Shown here: one piece after another, positions 33,413 to 41,560 of the stretch | Numbering within the stretch: the stretch's first letter is position 1 | Layout of the letters: every line of letters starts with the position of its first letter | NCBI GenBank assembly: GCA_031283445.1 | Contig: JAITBT010000068.1 | Location: 1 to 41,560, forward strand | Reading direction: 5' to 3' | Length of the DNA: 41,560 nt | Source of the DNA: Holosporaceae bacterium | GTDB lineage: Bacteria; Pseudomonadota; Alphaproteobacteria; UBA3830 | Made by a program: the position numbers and the translations under genes | Notes under the pieces: model-generated | Told to the model about the DNA's origin: nothing | Databases searched by the model: none | The model's input: only the letters and a program-made list of their open reading frames with translations

Positions 33413-36123
33413 ATTTTCTCCTCGTTTAGAGTTGTCGATGCTTTCCAGCATCTTTCGCATTTTGTGCCTTCCGCAACCGTAATAATTACACCTATATTTT
33501 TCAATTCTTCATCAATAAATGCTCCATCTGGAATAGGAGTATTTTCAATTTTAAGCACAGATGTAATCGTCACTTCTTCCCAAAAGGACTCGTCCTTTGT
33601 TGGTAGTATATTATCCGGATCGAATATTACCACCCGCGCCTGCAAACTTGATCCAATAATTTTACTTTTGCGGGAAATTTCTAGGGCAGTAGTTATGGAT
33701 TTTCTAATTTCCTTTATTTTGTTAATTTTTTCGCATAACTTTCGATTGCTCCATTCTTTACTTGGTGTCAAAAAATTCTCCAGATGAACGCTGGAGCTCT
33801 GGTAAAAGCTAAGCCAAGCCTCTTCTGCCGTGAAAACAATAATTGGAGCGAGCCATCTAATAATATGCTGAAACAACACGTTCAGAACGTAGCGGTATGC
33901 TTTGCGCGTTGGATTATCTTTGTGCTCACAGTAGAGGCAGTCTTTTCGAATATCGAAAAGAAACGAAGATAAATCTCCAGAACAGAATATGTACAACGTA
34001 GAAAAATACTTATTAATATCATACAAATCTATGCAAGACATTAATTCTTCATGTATTTCGGTCAATCGATGCAGTGCCCATTTTTCCAGATCCGGAAGTT
34101 CGTCATAGGAGACGAATTCTACGGAAACGTCATATCCAGCTAGAGCGCCTAGCATATATTTTAAAGTATTGCGTAATTTTTTGTATACATCTTCCAGCTG
34201 CTTCAAAATATTCGTGCCAAGCTTTAAGTCCTGAGTAAAGTCACTACAGGAAACCCACATTCTAAAAATATCCGCTCCTAAATTTTTTACTATATCATCT
34301 AGCGTAACAACGTTTCCCAATGATTTGGACATCTTCCGGCCTTTTTCATCCACAATAAATCCGTGAGTCATTACCGCCTTAAATGGAGAATTTCCCGAAG
34401 CTCCGCAGGAATTTAACAGCGAATGTTGAAACCACCCGCGATGCTGATCCGATCCCTCCACATACATATCCGCCTGAAAATTTACGTCTTCTTTTCTTAA
34501 AACATAAGCATGAGTGGAAGCACTTTCAAACCAGACATCCAGCGTATCCTGCACTTGCTCATAGTCCTCAATTTTATACTTATCTCCCAAAAAAAAATGT
34601 GGATCGCGAGAAAACCATGCATTAGACCCTTCCCGTGCAAATATATCTGCAATTCGATTGATTACTTCAGCATCTCGAAGTGGTTCTCCGGTTAGTTTTT
34701 CGATGAACAGAGGAATCGGAACTCCCCAAACCCGCTGACGCGAAACACACCAATCGCCTCTATTTTCTACAAACGCTTTAATGCGATTATATCCTTGCTT
34801 TGGAATCCACCTGATTTTTTCAATTTCTTCCAGAGCTTTTTGCCGTAATCCAGTATTATCCATTCCGATAAACCACTGGGGAGTCGTTCTAAAAATTAAT
34901 GGCGCTTTTGATCTCCAGGAATGAGGATAGCTGTGCTTTAAAGTTGATTTAAATAACAAAGAATCAACACAATCTAAAGCCTGCAGCATTATTTCATCGA
35001 TTTTGAAGATATGCTTTCCCGCAAATAAAGGAATATCATCATAATAAATACCGGCTTCATTTACAGTCGCTGGCACTTTAATGCCAAATTTTTTACAAAC
35101 ACTGAAATCTTCAATCCCGTGGCCGGGAGCTGTATGAACTAAGCCGGTACCGGCACTGGTCTCCACATGCTCTCCGTGAATCAGAGGAACATCAAAATCA
35201 TACCCAGATTTATAAAATGGATGACGACAAATTGCTTTTTCCAACAATTCTCCCGAGAATTCACGCAGAATTTCACAGGAAATACTCGTAGTCCGTGAAA
35301 AATTTTCCACGAGATTCTTGGCAATAATGATTTTTTTTTCTTTTTCCTTTAAAAGGCAATAGATTATGTTAGCGGAATAAGAGATGGCGCGATTTCCTGG
35401 AATCGTCCAGGGTGTTGTCGTCCAAATAATACAATAAGAATCTTTTAGGAATTCGATCGGAGAGGATTTTACCTCGAAAGCTACATAGATACTGGAAGAA
35501 CTCTTTTCCATGTACTCAATTTCAGCATCTGCAAGTGCGGTTTGCTCAACTACTGACCAAAAAACCGGCCTTTCCCCCCGATAGAGAGTACCATTTAAAA
35601 CGAATTTGCTGATTTGTCGAATGACCTGAGCCTCTGCTTCGTTATTCATAGTGAGATAGGGATTTTCCCAATCGCCGTTGACACCCAAGCGTTTAAAACC
35701 TTCCCGTTGAACATCTATCCAACGTTCAGCGAAATCTTTACATAAATCTCGAAACTTCGATACCGGAATATCTTCTTTCCGCTGACCATTTTCTCTGAGT
35801 TGCTCCTCGATCTTCCATTCGATGGGAAGGCCATGGCAATCCCAGCCGGGAACGAACGGAGTATCGAATCCCTGCATATGTTTCAGGCGAATCACAATAT
35901 CTTTTATTACCTTATTCATAGCCGTTCCAGCATGCGGTGCTCCATTAGCGAATGGTGGACCATCATGAAGAACAAATTGTCGGCACCCTTTCCGTAAACT
36001 TCTAGATTTTTTGTAAATGCCAATTTTGTTCCAGTATTCCATAATTTCAGGCTCTTTCTGTGAAAGATTGCCTCTCATTTGAAAATCCGTTTTCGGTAGA
36101 AATATCGTATTTTTAAGGTTCAT
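33376..36123 (-). CDS. ileS: Isoleucine--tRNA ligase
   Basis: Class I synthetase with editing domain. The ~915-aa protein (start ATG 36123-36121; other in-frame starts lie up to 12 nt earlier, none with a clear ribosome site) has FLPKTDFQMRGNL, LHDGPPFANGAPHAGTAMNK (the HIGH-type loop reads HAGT), GWDCHGLPIEWKIEE, the editing segment WTTTPWTIPGNRAI, KMSKS in GRKMSKSLGN, and a C-terminal zinc finger CERCWKA / CERCQRV. It is the bacterial (IleS1) type with the C-terminal zinc module. It overlaps the extended lspA frame and is the first gene of the run. Confidence 0.97.
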   Translation of the reverse strand: MNLKNTIFLPKTDFQMRGNLSQKEPEIMEYWNKIGIYKKSRSLRKGCRQFVLHDGPPFANGAPHAGTAMNKVIKDIVIRLKHMQGFDTPFVPGWDCHGLPIEWKIEEQLRENGQRKEDIPVSKFRDLCKDFAERWIDVQREGFKRLGVNGDWENPYLTMNNEAEAQVIRQISKFVLNGTLYRGERPVFWSVVEQTALADAEIEYMEKSSSSIYVAFEVKSSPIEFLKDSYCIIWTTTPWTIPGNRAISYSANIIYCLLKEKEKKIIIAKNLVENFSRTTSISCEILREFSGELLEKAICRHPFYKSGYDFDVPLIHGEHVETSAGTGLVHTAPGHGIEDFSVCKKFGIKVPATVNEAGIYYDDIPLFAGKHIFKIDEIMLQALDCVDSLLFKSTLKHSYPHSWRSKAPLIFRTTPQWFIGMDNTGLRQKALEEIEKIRWIPKQGYNRIKAFVENRGDWCVSRQRVWGVPIPLFIEKLTGEPLRDAEVINRIADIFAREGSNAWFSRDPHFFLGDKYKIEDYEQVQDTLDVWFESASTHAYVLRKEDVNFQADMYVEGSDQHRGWFQHSLLNSCGASGNSPFKAVMTHGFIVDEKGRKMSKSLGNVVTLDDIVKNLGADIFRMWVSCSDFTQDLKLGTNILKQLEDVYKKLRNTLKYMLGALAGYDVSVEFVSYDELPDLEKWALHRLTEIHEELMSCIDLYDINKYFSTLYIFCSGDLSSFLFDIRKDCLYCEHKDNPTRKAYRYVLNVLFQHIIRWLAPIIVFTAEEAWLSFYQSSSVHLENFLTPSKEWSNRKLCEKINKIKEIRKSITTALEISRKSKIIGSSLQARVVIFDPDNILPTKDESFWEEVTITSVLKIENTPIPDGAFIDEELKNIGVIITVAEGTKCERCWKASTTLNEEKICERCQRVLARA

Positions 36124-36150
36124 AATTATCATCAAGTTACATTTTTGTTG

Positions 36151-36179
36151 AGATTAAAAAACCTCTTTACCAAAGTCAA
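36151..36179 (-). promoter_or_regulatory. Probable promoter of the ileS-lspA-M16-pgi run
   Basis: On the minus strand TTGACT (36179-36174, five of six) is 17 nt from TAATCT (36156-36151, weak). A TTTAAT alternative has only 15-nt spacing. The site lies in the 63-nt gap between the thiN stop and the ileS start, so the run ahead could be served by it. Confidence 0.4.
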
Positions 36180-36186
36180 TGAAATC

Positions 36187-36825
36187 TTATAGTGCCCCGG
36201 CATCATGTATAACTTTTGTGTAAATGAAAACCATCGCTCGACCATATAAAATCTCTAGCTCAACCGTTGGATATATTGCTCTATTACTCTGAGAACTTTC
36301 TCCAGGAAAAGACAAAAGTTCGCCATCCAGCTCCCATTTAAGACCTTTAGATTTTACAGAGCACCGTGGCATTCCAAAAATTGAAATTTTTGTATTCATC
36401 GGAACATCAAAATTCTGGCTTTTATCCAGGGACATAAAAATCATATCATTGGAAATCGCAACGTACTCGGTTCTAGAAAATATACTAATATTTCCTAATA
36501 TATGATCTACGTATCCTCCGTCTATTCCCATCACAATGGTTGGAGTCAAAGATTTCGTCCTGATAAAGTCCAGTGCTTTTTCAAAATCTGTGCTTTCTTG
36601 GTTTTCTATTTTTAAGTGAGCTCTCTCGGTTAATAAGCTATCATCTACGCTATCCAAATCTCCTATTATTAGGGAAGGTTCAATGCTATTTTTGATCAAA
36701 GTATTGGCTGCACCGTCAGCAGCTATAATTGGAAAATCGATTTTTTTTATAAAATCGCAGGGTAAATCCCCATCAAGGCATAATATCGATTTATACTTCG
36801 ATAGGCTTTTTAGAATGCTTATCAT
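36187..36825 (-). CDS. thiN: Thiamine pyrophosphokinase
   Basis: Transfers pyrophosphate from ATP to thiamine, giving thiamine diphosphate by salvage. The 212-aa product has PIIAADGAANTLIKN, IIGDLDSVDD, ENQESTDFEKALDFI and GIDGGYVDHILGNISIF, the conserved binding blocks of the TPK family. It needs imported thiamine, since it acts on free thiamine. Its 5' end overlaps the SemiSWEET gene by 35 nt, and no ribosome site is visible, so it is probably translated by coupling. Confidence 0.93.
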   Translation of the reverse strand: MISILKSLSKYKSILCLDGDLPCDFIKKIDFPIIAADGAANTLIKNSIEPSLIIGDLDSVDDSLLTERAHLKIENQESTDFEKALDFIRTKSLTPTIVMGIDGGYVDHILGNISIFSRTEYVAISNDMIFMSLDKSQNFDVPMNTKISIFGMPRCSVKSKGLKWELDGELLSFPGESSQSNRAIYPTVELEILYGRAMVFIYTKVIHDAGAL

Positions 36826-37087
36826 AGATAATCTTTTGAACTATCGATCCACTGGACAAAATTACGCCAACGATATTACCATATATAACGAATGGGGAAT
36901 TCGTGTATACTCCGTGAATTATCCAAGCTACAGAGCAGATAAGATAATTAATCAACATACTCATAGAAATATCAGCCGTCGATTTCGTTCGATATGACTT
37001 ATAAACTTGCGGAAACAACCCTATGATGGAAGTAACTATCGCAACTCCGCCGGATAAGTTTTCCAGTGTGCAAAAACTCAATGCCAT
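36791..37087 (-). CDS. SemiSWEET/PQ-loop small transporter
   Basis: The 98-aa protein has three helices (residues 8-30, 43-62, 67-87) and the PQ motif in GLFPQVYKSYRTKSTADISM, then YLICSVAWIIHGV and PFVIYGNIVGVILS, the standard bacterial SemiSWEET pattern of a dimeric half-transporter. Known members move sugars. Here the neighbour thiN overlaps it by 35 nt, which raises the thought of another small substrate (see findings). GAGGAAGAAGAA precedes the ATG. der is 14 nt upstream. Confidence 0.92.
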   Translation of the reverse strand: MALSFCTLENLSGGVAIVTSIIGLFPQVYKSYRTKSTADISMSMLINYLICSVAWIIHGVYTNSPFVIYGNIVGVILSSGSIVQKIIYDKHSKKPIEV

Positions 37088-37101
37088 TTCTTCTTCCTCG
37101 A

Positions 37102-38433
37102 TTATTTGCTATATGGATTCTCCTGCTGTCTAAGGAAAATTCTCAGCGGCACTCTGCCGAAGTTAAATGATTTTCTTAAGCAATTCAATAGATATCTTTC
37201 ATAACTCTTCGGAAGATGCTCCAAACGATTGGCGAAGAGTGCAAAAGTCGGTGGCTTACAATTCGTTTGGGAAATATATTTTAATTTTATAGGCATTCCG
37301 TTTACCAGAGGTGGAGGATTTTGATATATCGCTGCTTGAAACCATTTATTAAGGACACTAGTGGAAATTCTCCGAGACCAATCATCGTATAATTTCATGG
37401 AAGTATTAAAAATTCTGATTAATCCTTTTTTTTCTTTTGCCGAAACAAGTAGACATGGGACCTGTGGTAATTGAGCGAATTCTTTCTCAACTCTTTTCTG
37501 TACGGACTTCAAGATTTCATCCGGATCGTCCACTAAATCGCTTTTATTTAGGGCGAATATAACTACCTTTCCCTCATCAAAAACTTTTCTTGCGATAGTT
37601 ATGTCTTGTTTTTCTAAAGGATTCCGTATATCCACCAGAATAACAACAATACTGGCTTGACGGATGTGCTTCCAAGCATCAGCAGTAGCAATTGCTTCGA
37701 TTTTTTCTTCAATTTTGGATTTTCTTCTTTGGCCCGCAGTATCTATCAAAAATATACTGCGGTTTTTGAATTTCCAATGTAACGATATTGAATCCCGAGT
37801 GACTCCAGGAGTATCTCCCGTAAGTAATCTTTTCTCTCCTAAAATCGCGTTTATTAGTGTCGATTTTCCAACATTTGGTCGACCAACTATAGCAATTTTT
37901 ATGGGAGTATCATTATTTATCTTAAAGTCTTCATCATCTTTGAAATCATGTTTTGATAACTCTGCATAGACTTCATCTATTCCTAGGCCATGTTCTGCGG
38001 ACACTGCTACTCCTTCCCCAAAGCCTAAAATTTCAGCATTATATATCGAAGCCTTTCCTTCAGATTTATTTTTAATAAGAATAATTGGACGATGCCCCAC
38101 TTTTTTAAAAATGCTTCTTACCCAAGCGGCAATAGCTTTATCTGTTTCTATAATTCCTTCGATAGCATCGACGAGCCAGAGTATTAAATCAGATTTTTCG
38201 ATCGCGATCCGAGATTGTTCATTCATAGAAAGCGCAAGTGCATCTTTAGAAAAAAGATCTATCCCAGGAGTATCCAGCAGCACGAATTTCAAGCCGCACA
38301 ACTCAACCCTCGCCGATTTGCGATCCCGCGTTATACCTGGAGTATCTCCGACGATTGCGGATCTAGCTCCAATGAACCTGTTAAACAGCGTCGATTTTCC
38401 AACATTCGGCCTTCCAATTATGGCGACTTTCAT
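37102..38433 (-). CDS. der: Ribosome assembly GTPase Der (EngA)
   Basis: Double GTPase needed for 50S maturation. The 443-aa protein has two G domains, each with GRPNVGKSTL (residues 7-16 and about 182-191), switch II DTPGI and DTAGQ, and base-recognition motifs NKSE and NKSD, then a C-terminal KH-like domain (PLVNGMPIKLKYISQTNCKPP, FALFANRLEHLPKSYERYL). NKSE in the first domain is, from memory, normal for alphaproteobacteria. The start overlaps the bamB stop (ATGA). Confidence 0.97.
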   Translation of the reverse strand: MKVAIIGRPNVGKSTLFNRFIGARSAIVGDTPGITRDRKSARVELCGLKFVLLDTPGIDLFSKDALALSMNEQSRIAIEKSDLILWLVDAIEGIIETDKAIAAWVRSIFKKVGHRPIILIKNKSEGKASIYNAEILGFGEGVAVSAEHGLGIDEVYAELSKHDFKDDEDFKINNDTPIKIAIVGRPNVGKSTLINAILGEKRLLTGDTPGVTRDSISLHWKFKNRSIFLIDTAGQRRKSKIEEKIEAIATADAWKHIRQASIVVILVDIRNPLEKQDITIARKVFDEGKVVIFALNKSDLVDDPDEILKSVQKRVEKEFAQLPQVPCLLVSAKEKKGLIRIFNTSMKLYDDWSRRISTSVLNKWFQAAIYQNPPPLVNGMPIKLKYISQTNCKPPTFALFANRLEHLPKSYERYLLNCLRKSFNFGRVPLRIFLRQQENPYSK

Positions 38434-39734
38434 TTATAAGCCACAATTCTTCCACAATCCATTAGAATATATAGAACACCATTAGCTACAACTGGATTAA
38501 CAGAAACCCTATCCCAACCATCATTCATATCAATAGTTTTTTTAATTTTTCCATCACCTAGAGACAGGCAGATCATGCGCCGACGTGGAGCCACCATCAG
38601 TAAATGATCTTTTACTAAGATCATACCATACCAATCGGCGATTTCTTTTGTATCCTCGGTAAGCTTAGCGGACCAGCGCTTGTTCCCAGTTTCTTTATTT
38701 AAACATACCACCTCGGATTTTGAATTCAATATGAAGATGCTATTGCCGCTTACTATTGGAGTTTGAACTCCTCCAAAATCATTCCTCCACAATAATTTTC
38801 CATTTTTCACATCAAATGCCGACGTTTGGGCATTCGCAGACACAAAATACACCACACCATCCTTTACTACGGGACAAGCTCGCGGATGGGAGAACGCGCT
38901 TGCCGTGTTAGTTATGGAAAACTTCGACAACATCGCATCCCAGAGGGCAGCCCCCGTCTCTTCCAAAAGAGCGTAAACTTCTCCCGAAGGGTAAGCAAAA
39001 TACACGACACCATCATCTACTGCAGCTGCAGTGCATCCGAGAAATGTGGAATCCGCTGTCATGCCTGCGTGAGACCACAAGATTTTTCCGCTATTTATAT
39101 CGATGCAGTGCAAACTACTATTGCTACACATTACGAAGGCTTTTCCATTATGGATGGTTATGCCATCCCCTTTACACGGAGCGGGTAACTTGATCCGCCA
39201 GAGGATCTTCCCATCCTTAGCATCTAGGCTGAATCCTTCGGCAAAGCTAGATGTTACGACAAGGCGACCTCCTTCATAAGCGATAGCTCCTCCGATTTGC
39301 CCATCTTTGCCAGCGATGGTAATACTTTTTCTCCATAACCTTTTTCCATTCTGCTGATCAAACGCGTACACAATACCACCCGCATCGATGCAGAATACTT
39401 TCCCTTCGGCCACGATTGGCGAAGCTGCCATTCTCAGAGCAGGCGTTGTTTCAAAATCAAGTTTACTTCTCCAGTATTCCGCGACAGAACTTGTAACAGA
39501 AAATTGCAAAGGAGGATAGCAATGAGAAGCGTTAAAATGAGGCTGCAGGAACTGGGAATTACTTTCCACCCGCTGATCCTCAACAACTGGAGTGGAGTCT
39601 TTCTTCTTTATTATCTCTTCGTCTATTTCAGAAGCTATCACATCTTCGCGAACGCCTTTTAGAACATCTTTAGATGAACACCCGTTTAATATCAATCCTA
39701 GAGTGCTCAATAATACAATACTCTTTTTTTTCAT
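38430..39734 (-). CDS. bamB: Outer-membrane assembly lipoprotein BamB-like (PQQ-type propeller)
   Basis: BamB is a beta-propeller scaffold of the BAM complex that inserts outer-membrane proteins. The 434-aa protein has a lipoprotein signal with lipobox ending at C19 (LILNGC) and a string of propeller blades with the DxxxGxxLW-type signature (AFDQQNGKRLWRKS, SLDAKDGKILWRIK, CIDINSGKILWSHA, AFDVKNGKLLWRND, CLNKETGNKRWSAK). Size fits BamB (~390-450). The YfgM-like gene lies 2 nt upstream and der overlaps downstream, the conserved order. Confidence 0.93.
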   Translation of the reverse strand: MKKKSIVLLSTLGLILNGCSSKDVLKGVREDVIASEIDEEIIKKKDSTPVVEDQRVESNSQFLQPHFNASHCYPPLQFSVTSSVAEYWRSKLDFETTPALRMAASPIVAEGKVFCIDAGGIVYAFDQQNGKRLWRKSITIAGKDGQIGGAIAYEGGRLVVTSSFAEGFSLDAKDGKILWRIKLPAPCKGDGITIHNGKAFVMCSNSSLHCIDINSGKILWSHAGMTADSTFLGCTAAAVDDGVVYFAYPSGEVYALLEETGAALWDAMLSKFSITNTASAFSHPRACPVVKDGVVYFVSANAQTSAFDVKNGKLLWRNDFGGVQTPIVSGNSIFILNSKSEVVCLNKETGNKRWSAKLTEDTKEIADWYGMILVKDHLLMVAPRRRMICLSLGDGKIKKTIDMNDGWDRVSVNPVVANGVLYILMDCGRIVAYK

Positions 39735-39736
39735 AA

Positions 39737-40393
39737 TTACTTTTTCTCCAAACTGTTTTTCATATGGCTTAACAAAAGGCCCACCCTTTTTTTCATGGTA
39801 TTTGGGGCTTCGTTGTCTTTTATAATTTTTTTCAAATTCTCCTGAGCTTTATCGTAATCTCCTTGAGTCTTATAATTCATAGCCAAAAGCTCCAAAGCCG
39901 TAAAGCGGAAAGGCCTGTTTTTTTCCGCTAGAGGCTCTAGCAACTTTATCAATTCGTCCGCTGACTTTAGACGATACGATACATAAATAATCACCGCAAG
40001 ATCTTTCCACATCTGATCCACGCCGTGCTTTTTGGGTAGAGACAGAAGAGCATCTGCATTTTTCAACATATCTTTAAAATCTGATAATTGTTTCCCGGAT
40101 TTTATGATGAGAAGAAAAGGCTTCAACTCGGCAGGAGCATTTTCAATCAAACCATCTATTATACTAGAATCTTTACGAGTAGAAAATTGCAATTCATTCA
40201 AGAGAGCATTGGTGATTTCTTCTTTTTGCTCCATTTTTCGGATATACCATGAAGAATAGGCTAATATTCCGATCACTGAGATACTAATTGTCACAAGAAC
40301 AATATTTTTATGCTTTTTCAAGAAAGCCAACAGTTGATCATTTTTTAATTCCTCATTTATCTCTTCAATAATTGAGCTGACTTCATTCGCCAT
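39737..40393 (-). CDS. YfgM-like tetratricopeptide membrane protein
   Basis: The 218-aa protein has a cytosolic acidic start, one membrane helix (about 27-50: KHKNIVLVTISISVIGILAYSS) and a periplasmic helical region with TPR-like repeats (FRFTALELLAMNYKTQGDYDKAQENLKKII). This is the plan of YfgM, an ancillary subunit near the SecYEG translocon, and the gene is the usual partner of bamB. AGGA is just before the ATG. Its promoter is presumably in 40394-40539, where no clear hexamer pair was found on the minus strand. Confidence 0.87.
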   Translation of the reverse strand: MANEVSSIIEEINEELKNDQLLAFLKKHKNIVLVTISISVIGILAYSSWYIRKMEQKEEITNALLNELQFSTRKDSSIIDGLIENAPAELKPFLLIIKSGKQLSDFKDMLKNADALLSLPKKHGVDQMWKDLAVIIYVSYRLKSADELIKLLEPLAEKNRPFRFTALELLAMNYKTQGDYDKAQENLKKIIKDNEAPNTMKKRVGLLLSHMKNSLEKK

Positions 40394-40500
40394 GAAGAAT
40401 CCTTTCCATCAAATCGTGTGATTCTAAATCATGTTTTGATTCCTTACCAGGTCATTCGGAATAGATCTTCCGTTTTTCTTCATTAAAAACATTTCTTTAA

Positions 40501-40529
40501 TTTTTATTGAAGAAACTTTATTGTATAAG
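40501..40529 (+). promoter_or_regulatory. Possible tRNA-Ser promoter
   Basis: TATAAG (40524-40529), 10 nt before the first tRNA-Ser, is a good -10 box at the right place. Seventeen bases upstream lies TTTTTA, a poor -35, so the site is tentative. It would drive both tRNA-Ser genes. Confidence 0.35.
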
Positions 40530-40539
40530 CATCTGCTAC

Positions 40540-40628
40540 GGAAGGGTGACAGAGAGGTCGAATGTGACGGTCTCGAAAACCGTTGTGCGTTCTACGTACC
40601 GTGGGTTCGAATCCCACCCCTTCCGCCA
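40540..40628 (+). tRNA. tRNA-Ser (CGA)
   Basis: An 89-nt class II tRNA: acceptor GGAAGGG with CCCTTCC, anticodon stem ACGGT/ACCGT closing loop CTCGAAA (anticodon CGA, reads UCG), a long variable arm, T arm GTGGGTTCGAATCCCAC, discriminator G and encoded CCA. A second tRNA-Ser follows 16 nt downstream. Confidence 0.96.
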
Positions 40629-40644
40629 GTATTGATGTCGATCG

Positions 40645-40734
40645 GGAGAGATGGCCGAGTGGTTTAAGGCGCACCCCTGGAAAGGGTGTACATGGGGAAC
40701 TGTGTCGCGAGTTCGAATCTCGCTCTCTCCGCCA
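40645..40734 (+). tRNA. tRNA-Ser (GGA)
   Basis: A 90-nt class II tRNA: acceptor GGAGAGA with TCTCTCC, D arm TGGCCGAGTGGTTTAAGGC, anticodon stem CACCC/GGGTG closing loop CTGGAAA (anticodon GGA, reads UCC/UCU), long variable arm, T arm GCGAGTTCGAATCTCGC, discriminator G and encoded CCA. It shares the orientation of the previous tRNA and lies 16 nt after it. Confidence 0.96.
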
Positions 40735-40943
40735 AAGCTAGCTTAGATTAAATATCTGAGGCAAAAATCAAAAGAAGAATAAAGGGAGAAACCTCTCTGC
40801 GTGGGTTAGAGCATTATCTGATTTTATGATAATCTTTGCAAAAAAGTCTCCGTGAGCCACATCTATACGCGAGTTATGGATTAAAGGAGTTGCAATAAGA
40901 GGCAGAAGGGCAAAAATCCGAATGGAACTTAGGGAGATTAGCC
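40735..40943. other. Unassigned gap between tRNA-Ser and the IS remnant
   Basis: No gene is visible. It may contain the left end of the IS982 element that follows, but I could not see a terminal inverted repeat because the right end lies outside the window. GGGAG sits 8 nt before the ATG at 40944. Confidence 0.3.
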
Positions 40944-41560
40944 ATGAAAAAAGATATCACAGCTTTGTTTTGTAGATGATTTTTATAAATCTTTGAAGCA
41001 GGAAATCGAAAAACATCAAATTTCAAACCAATGGAAAATCAGGAAACCAATTAGAATTCCAGGACTTACCGAAAGCAAGATCACGACGATAACACTTATG
41101 TTTCAAGAGTCTCCATGCAGAAATTTCAAGTACCTTTATAATTCCTACCTGCGGTTGTATAAATCGGAGTTTTCCCAATTGCCCTGCCATGAAAGATTTG
41201 TAACTCTGATATCTAGCGTATTGTGTTTGCTTGTTATTTTGTTTTGTGGCATGGTCAGAAAAGATGGCAAGCTTTATCAATTCAACTTTCTGGAATGCTC
41301 TCCGCAGCGAATAAAAAGCAACAATGTTTTCAAAGAGTTAGCAAGAATCGGCAAATCTACGAAAGTGTGATTCTTCGGGTTCAAATTACACTCGATGAAA
41401 AAGGAAATTTAATAAATGCAAAATTAACAAAAGGGAATCAGGATGACCGCTCCGTAGTGCCTCAAATGACAGCAGATATGACAGGTTTTCTCTTCGCTGA
41501 TAAAGGATACATCAGCAGAGAGCTTTTTCTTCGATTACTCGCCCGTGGGTTGAAATTAAT
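40944..41560 (+). pseudogene. Decayed IS982-family transposase, cut by window edge
   Basis: Read in pieces, the sequence follows an IS982 transposase: MKKDITAL from the ATG at 40944; after a frame change near 40953-40968, FVDDFYKSLKQEIEKH; then NFKYLYNSYLRLYKSEF, LPCHERFVTLIS, FKELARIGKSTK; a TGA at 41368-41370 where the family has Trp before FFGFKLH; another frame change near 41385-41395; then DEKGNLINAKLTKGNQDDRS and FLFADKGYISRELFLRL to the edge. At least two frameshifts and one stop make it non-functional as one chain. TGA is a working stop in nearby genes (rpmH, trmD/rimM overlaps), so readthrough by recoding is unlikely. Confidence 0.82.

Noticed and set aside
41368-41370. TGA at a conserved Trp position of the IS982 transposase, suggesting UGA = Trp recoding
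   Set aside because: UGA ends several intact genes here (rpmH, and the TGATG/ATGA junctions of rimM, miaB, galU, bamB), and the transposase also has frameshifts, so simple decay explains it.
1-41560. CRISPR array, prophage, toxin-antitoxin or secretion cluster
   Set aside because: No regularly spaced repeats and no related genes were seen; nearly all the window is conserved housekeeping genes.

Overview
This is an AT-rich stretch (about 40% G+C by eye) of a bacterial chromosome, almost fully packed with housekeeping genes. The organism looks like an alphaproteobacterium, probably host-associated with a moderately reduced genome (Holosporales-like or Rickettsiales-like; the order is inference). 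The support is gene order: rho/UPF0434; ftsE-ftsX-DUF218-plsC; miaB-ybeY-corC; envC-ctpA-YibQ-rppH; rpsP-rimM-trmD; a YfgM-like gene followed by bamB and der; lspA-small lipoprotein-M16. The first G domain of Der carries NKSE and the UPF0434 protein lacks most of its zinc cysteines, both as I recall them from alphaproteobacteria.

Layout. Positions 1-326 are non-coding and hold a terminator. A minus-strand block (327-5375) reads, in transcription order, HU, a G+C-rich secreted/outer-membrane-like protein, rpmH, rnpA, tRNA-Phe, rho, UPF0434, holB, recR. Next comes trpS with tRNA-Leu(CAA), then the minus-strand group RR-ftsE-ftsX-DUF218-plsC-prfA-prmC (6704-12527), headed by an unusual orphan response regulator. 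A plus-strand group tal-miaB-ybeY-corC occupies 12725-16037. The longest co-directional run is minus-strand rpsP-rimM-trmD-folB-folKP-galU-ugd-envC-ctpA-YibQ-rppH (16058-25305), with a recognisable promoter before rpsP. Then follow an EamA transporter and gpsA (minus), an unknown four-helix membrane protein (plus), and a minus-strand run ileS-lspA-lipoprotein-M16-pgi-dapF-rnhA-rlmN (28095-36123). A second minus-strand run is YfgM-like-bamB-der-SemiSWEET-thiN (36187-40393). The right end holds two tandem tRNA-Ser genes and a decayed IS982-family transposase cut by the window edge.

Together the genes cover translation and tRNA modification (RF1 with its methylase PrmC, IleRS, TrpRS, MiaB, RlmN, TrmD, RimM, YbeY), envelope biogenesis (FtsEX and its activator EnvC, BamB, a possible BamF-like mini-lipoprotein, LspA, PlsC, GpsA, GalU, Ugd), folate synthesis (FolB and a FolK-FolP fusion), lysine/DAP synthesis (DapF) and central sugar phosphate metabolism (Pgi, transaldolase-like). 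I found no CRISPR array, prophage or toxin cluster. The most interesting items are the response regulator with a large insertion and an unrecognised C-terminal domain beside ftsEX, an M16 protein that has lost its zinc site, and a SemiSWEET gene overlapping the thiamine kinase gene. Three genes too short for a usual ORF cut-off were found by hand: UPF0434 (54 aa), rpmH (43 aa) and the mini-lipoprotein (43 aa).
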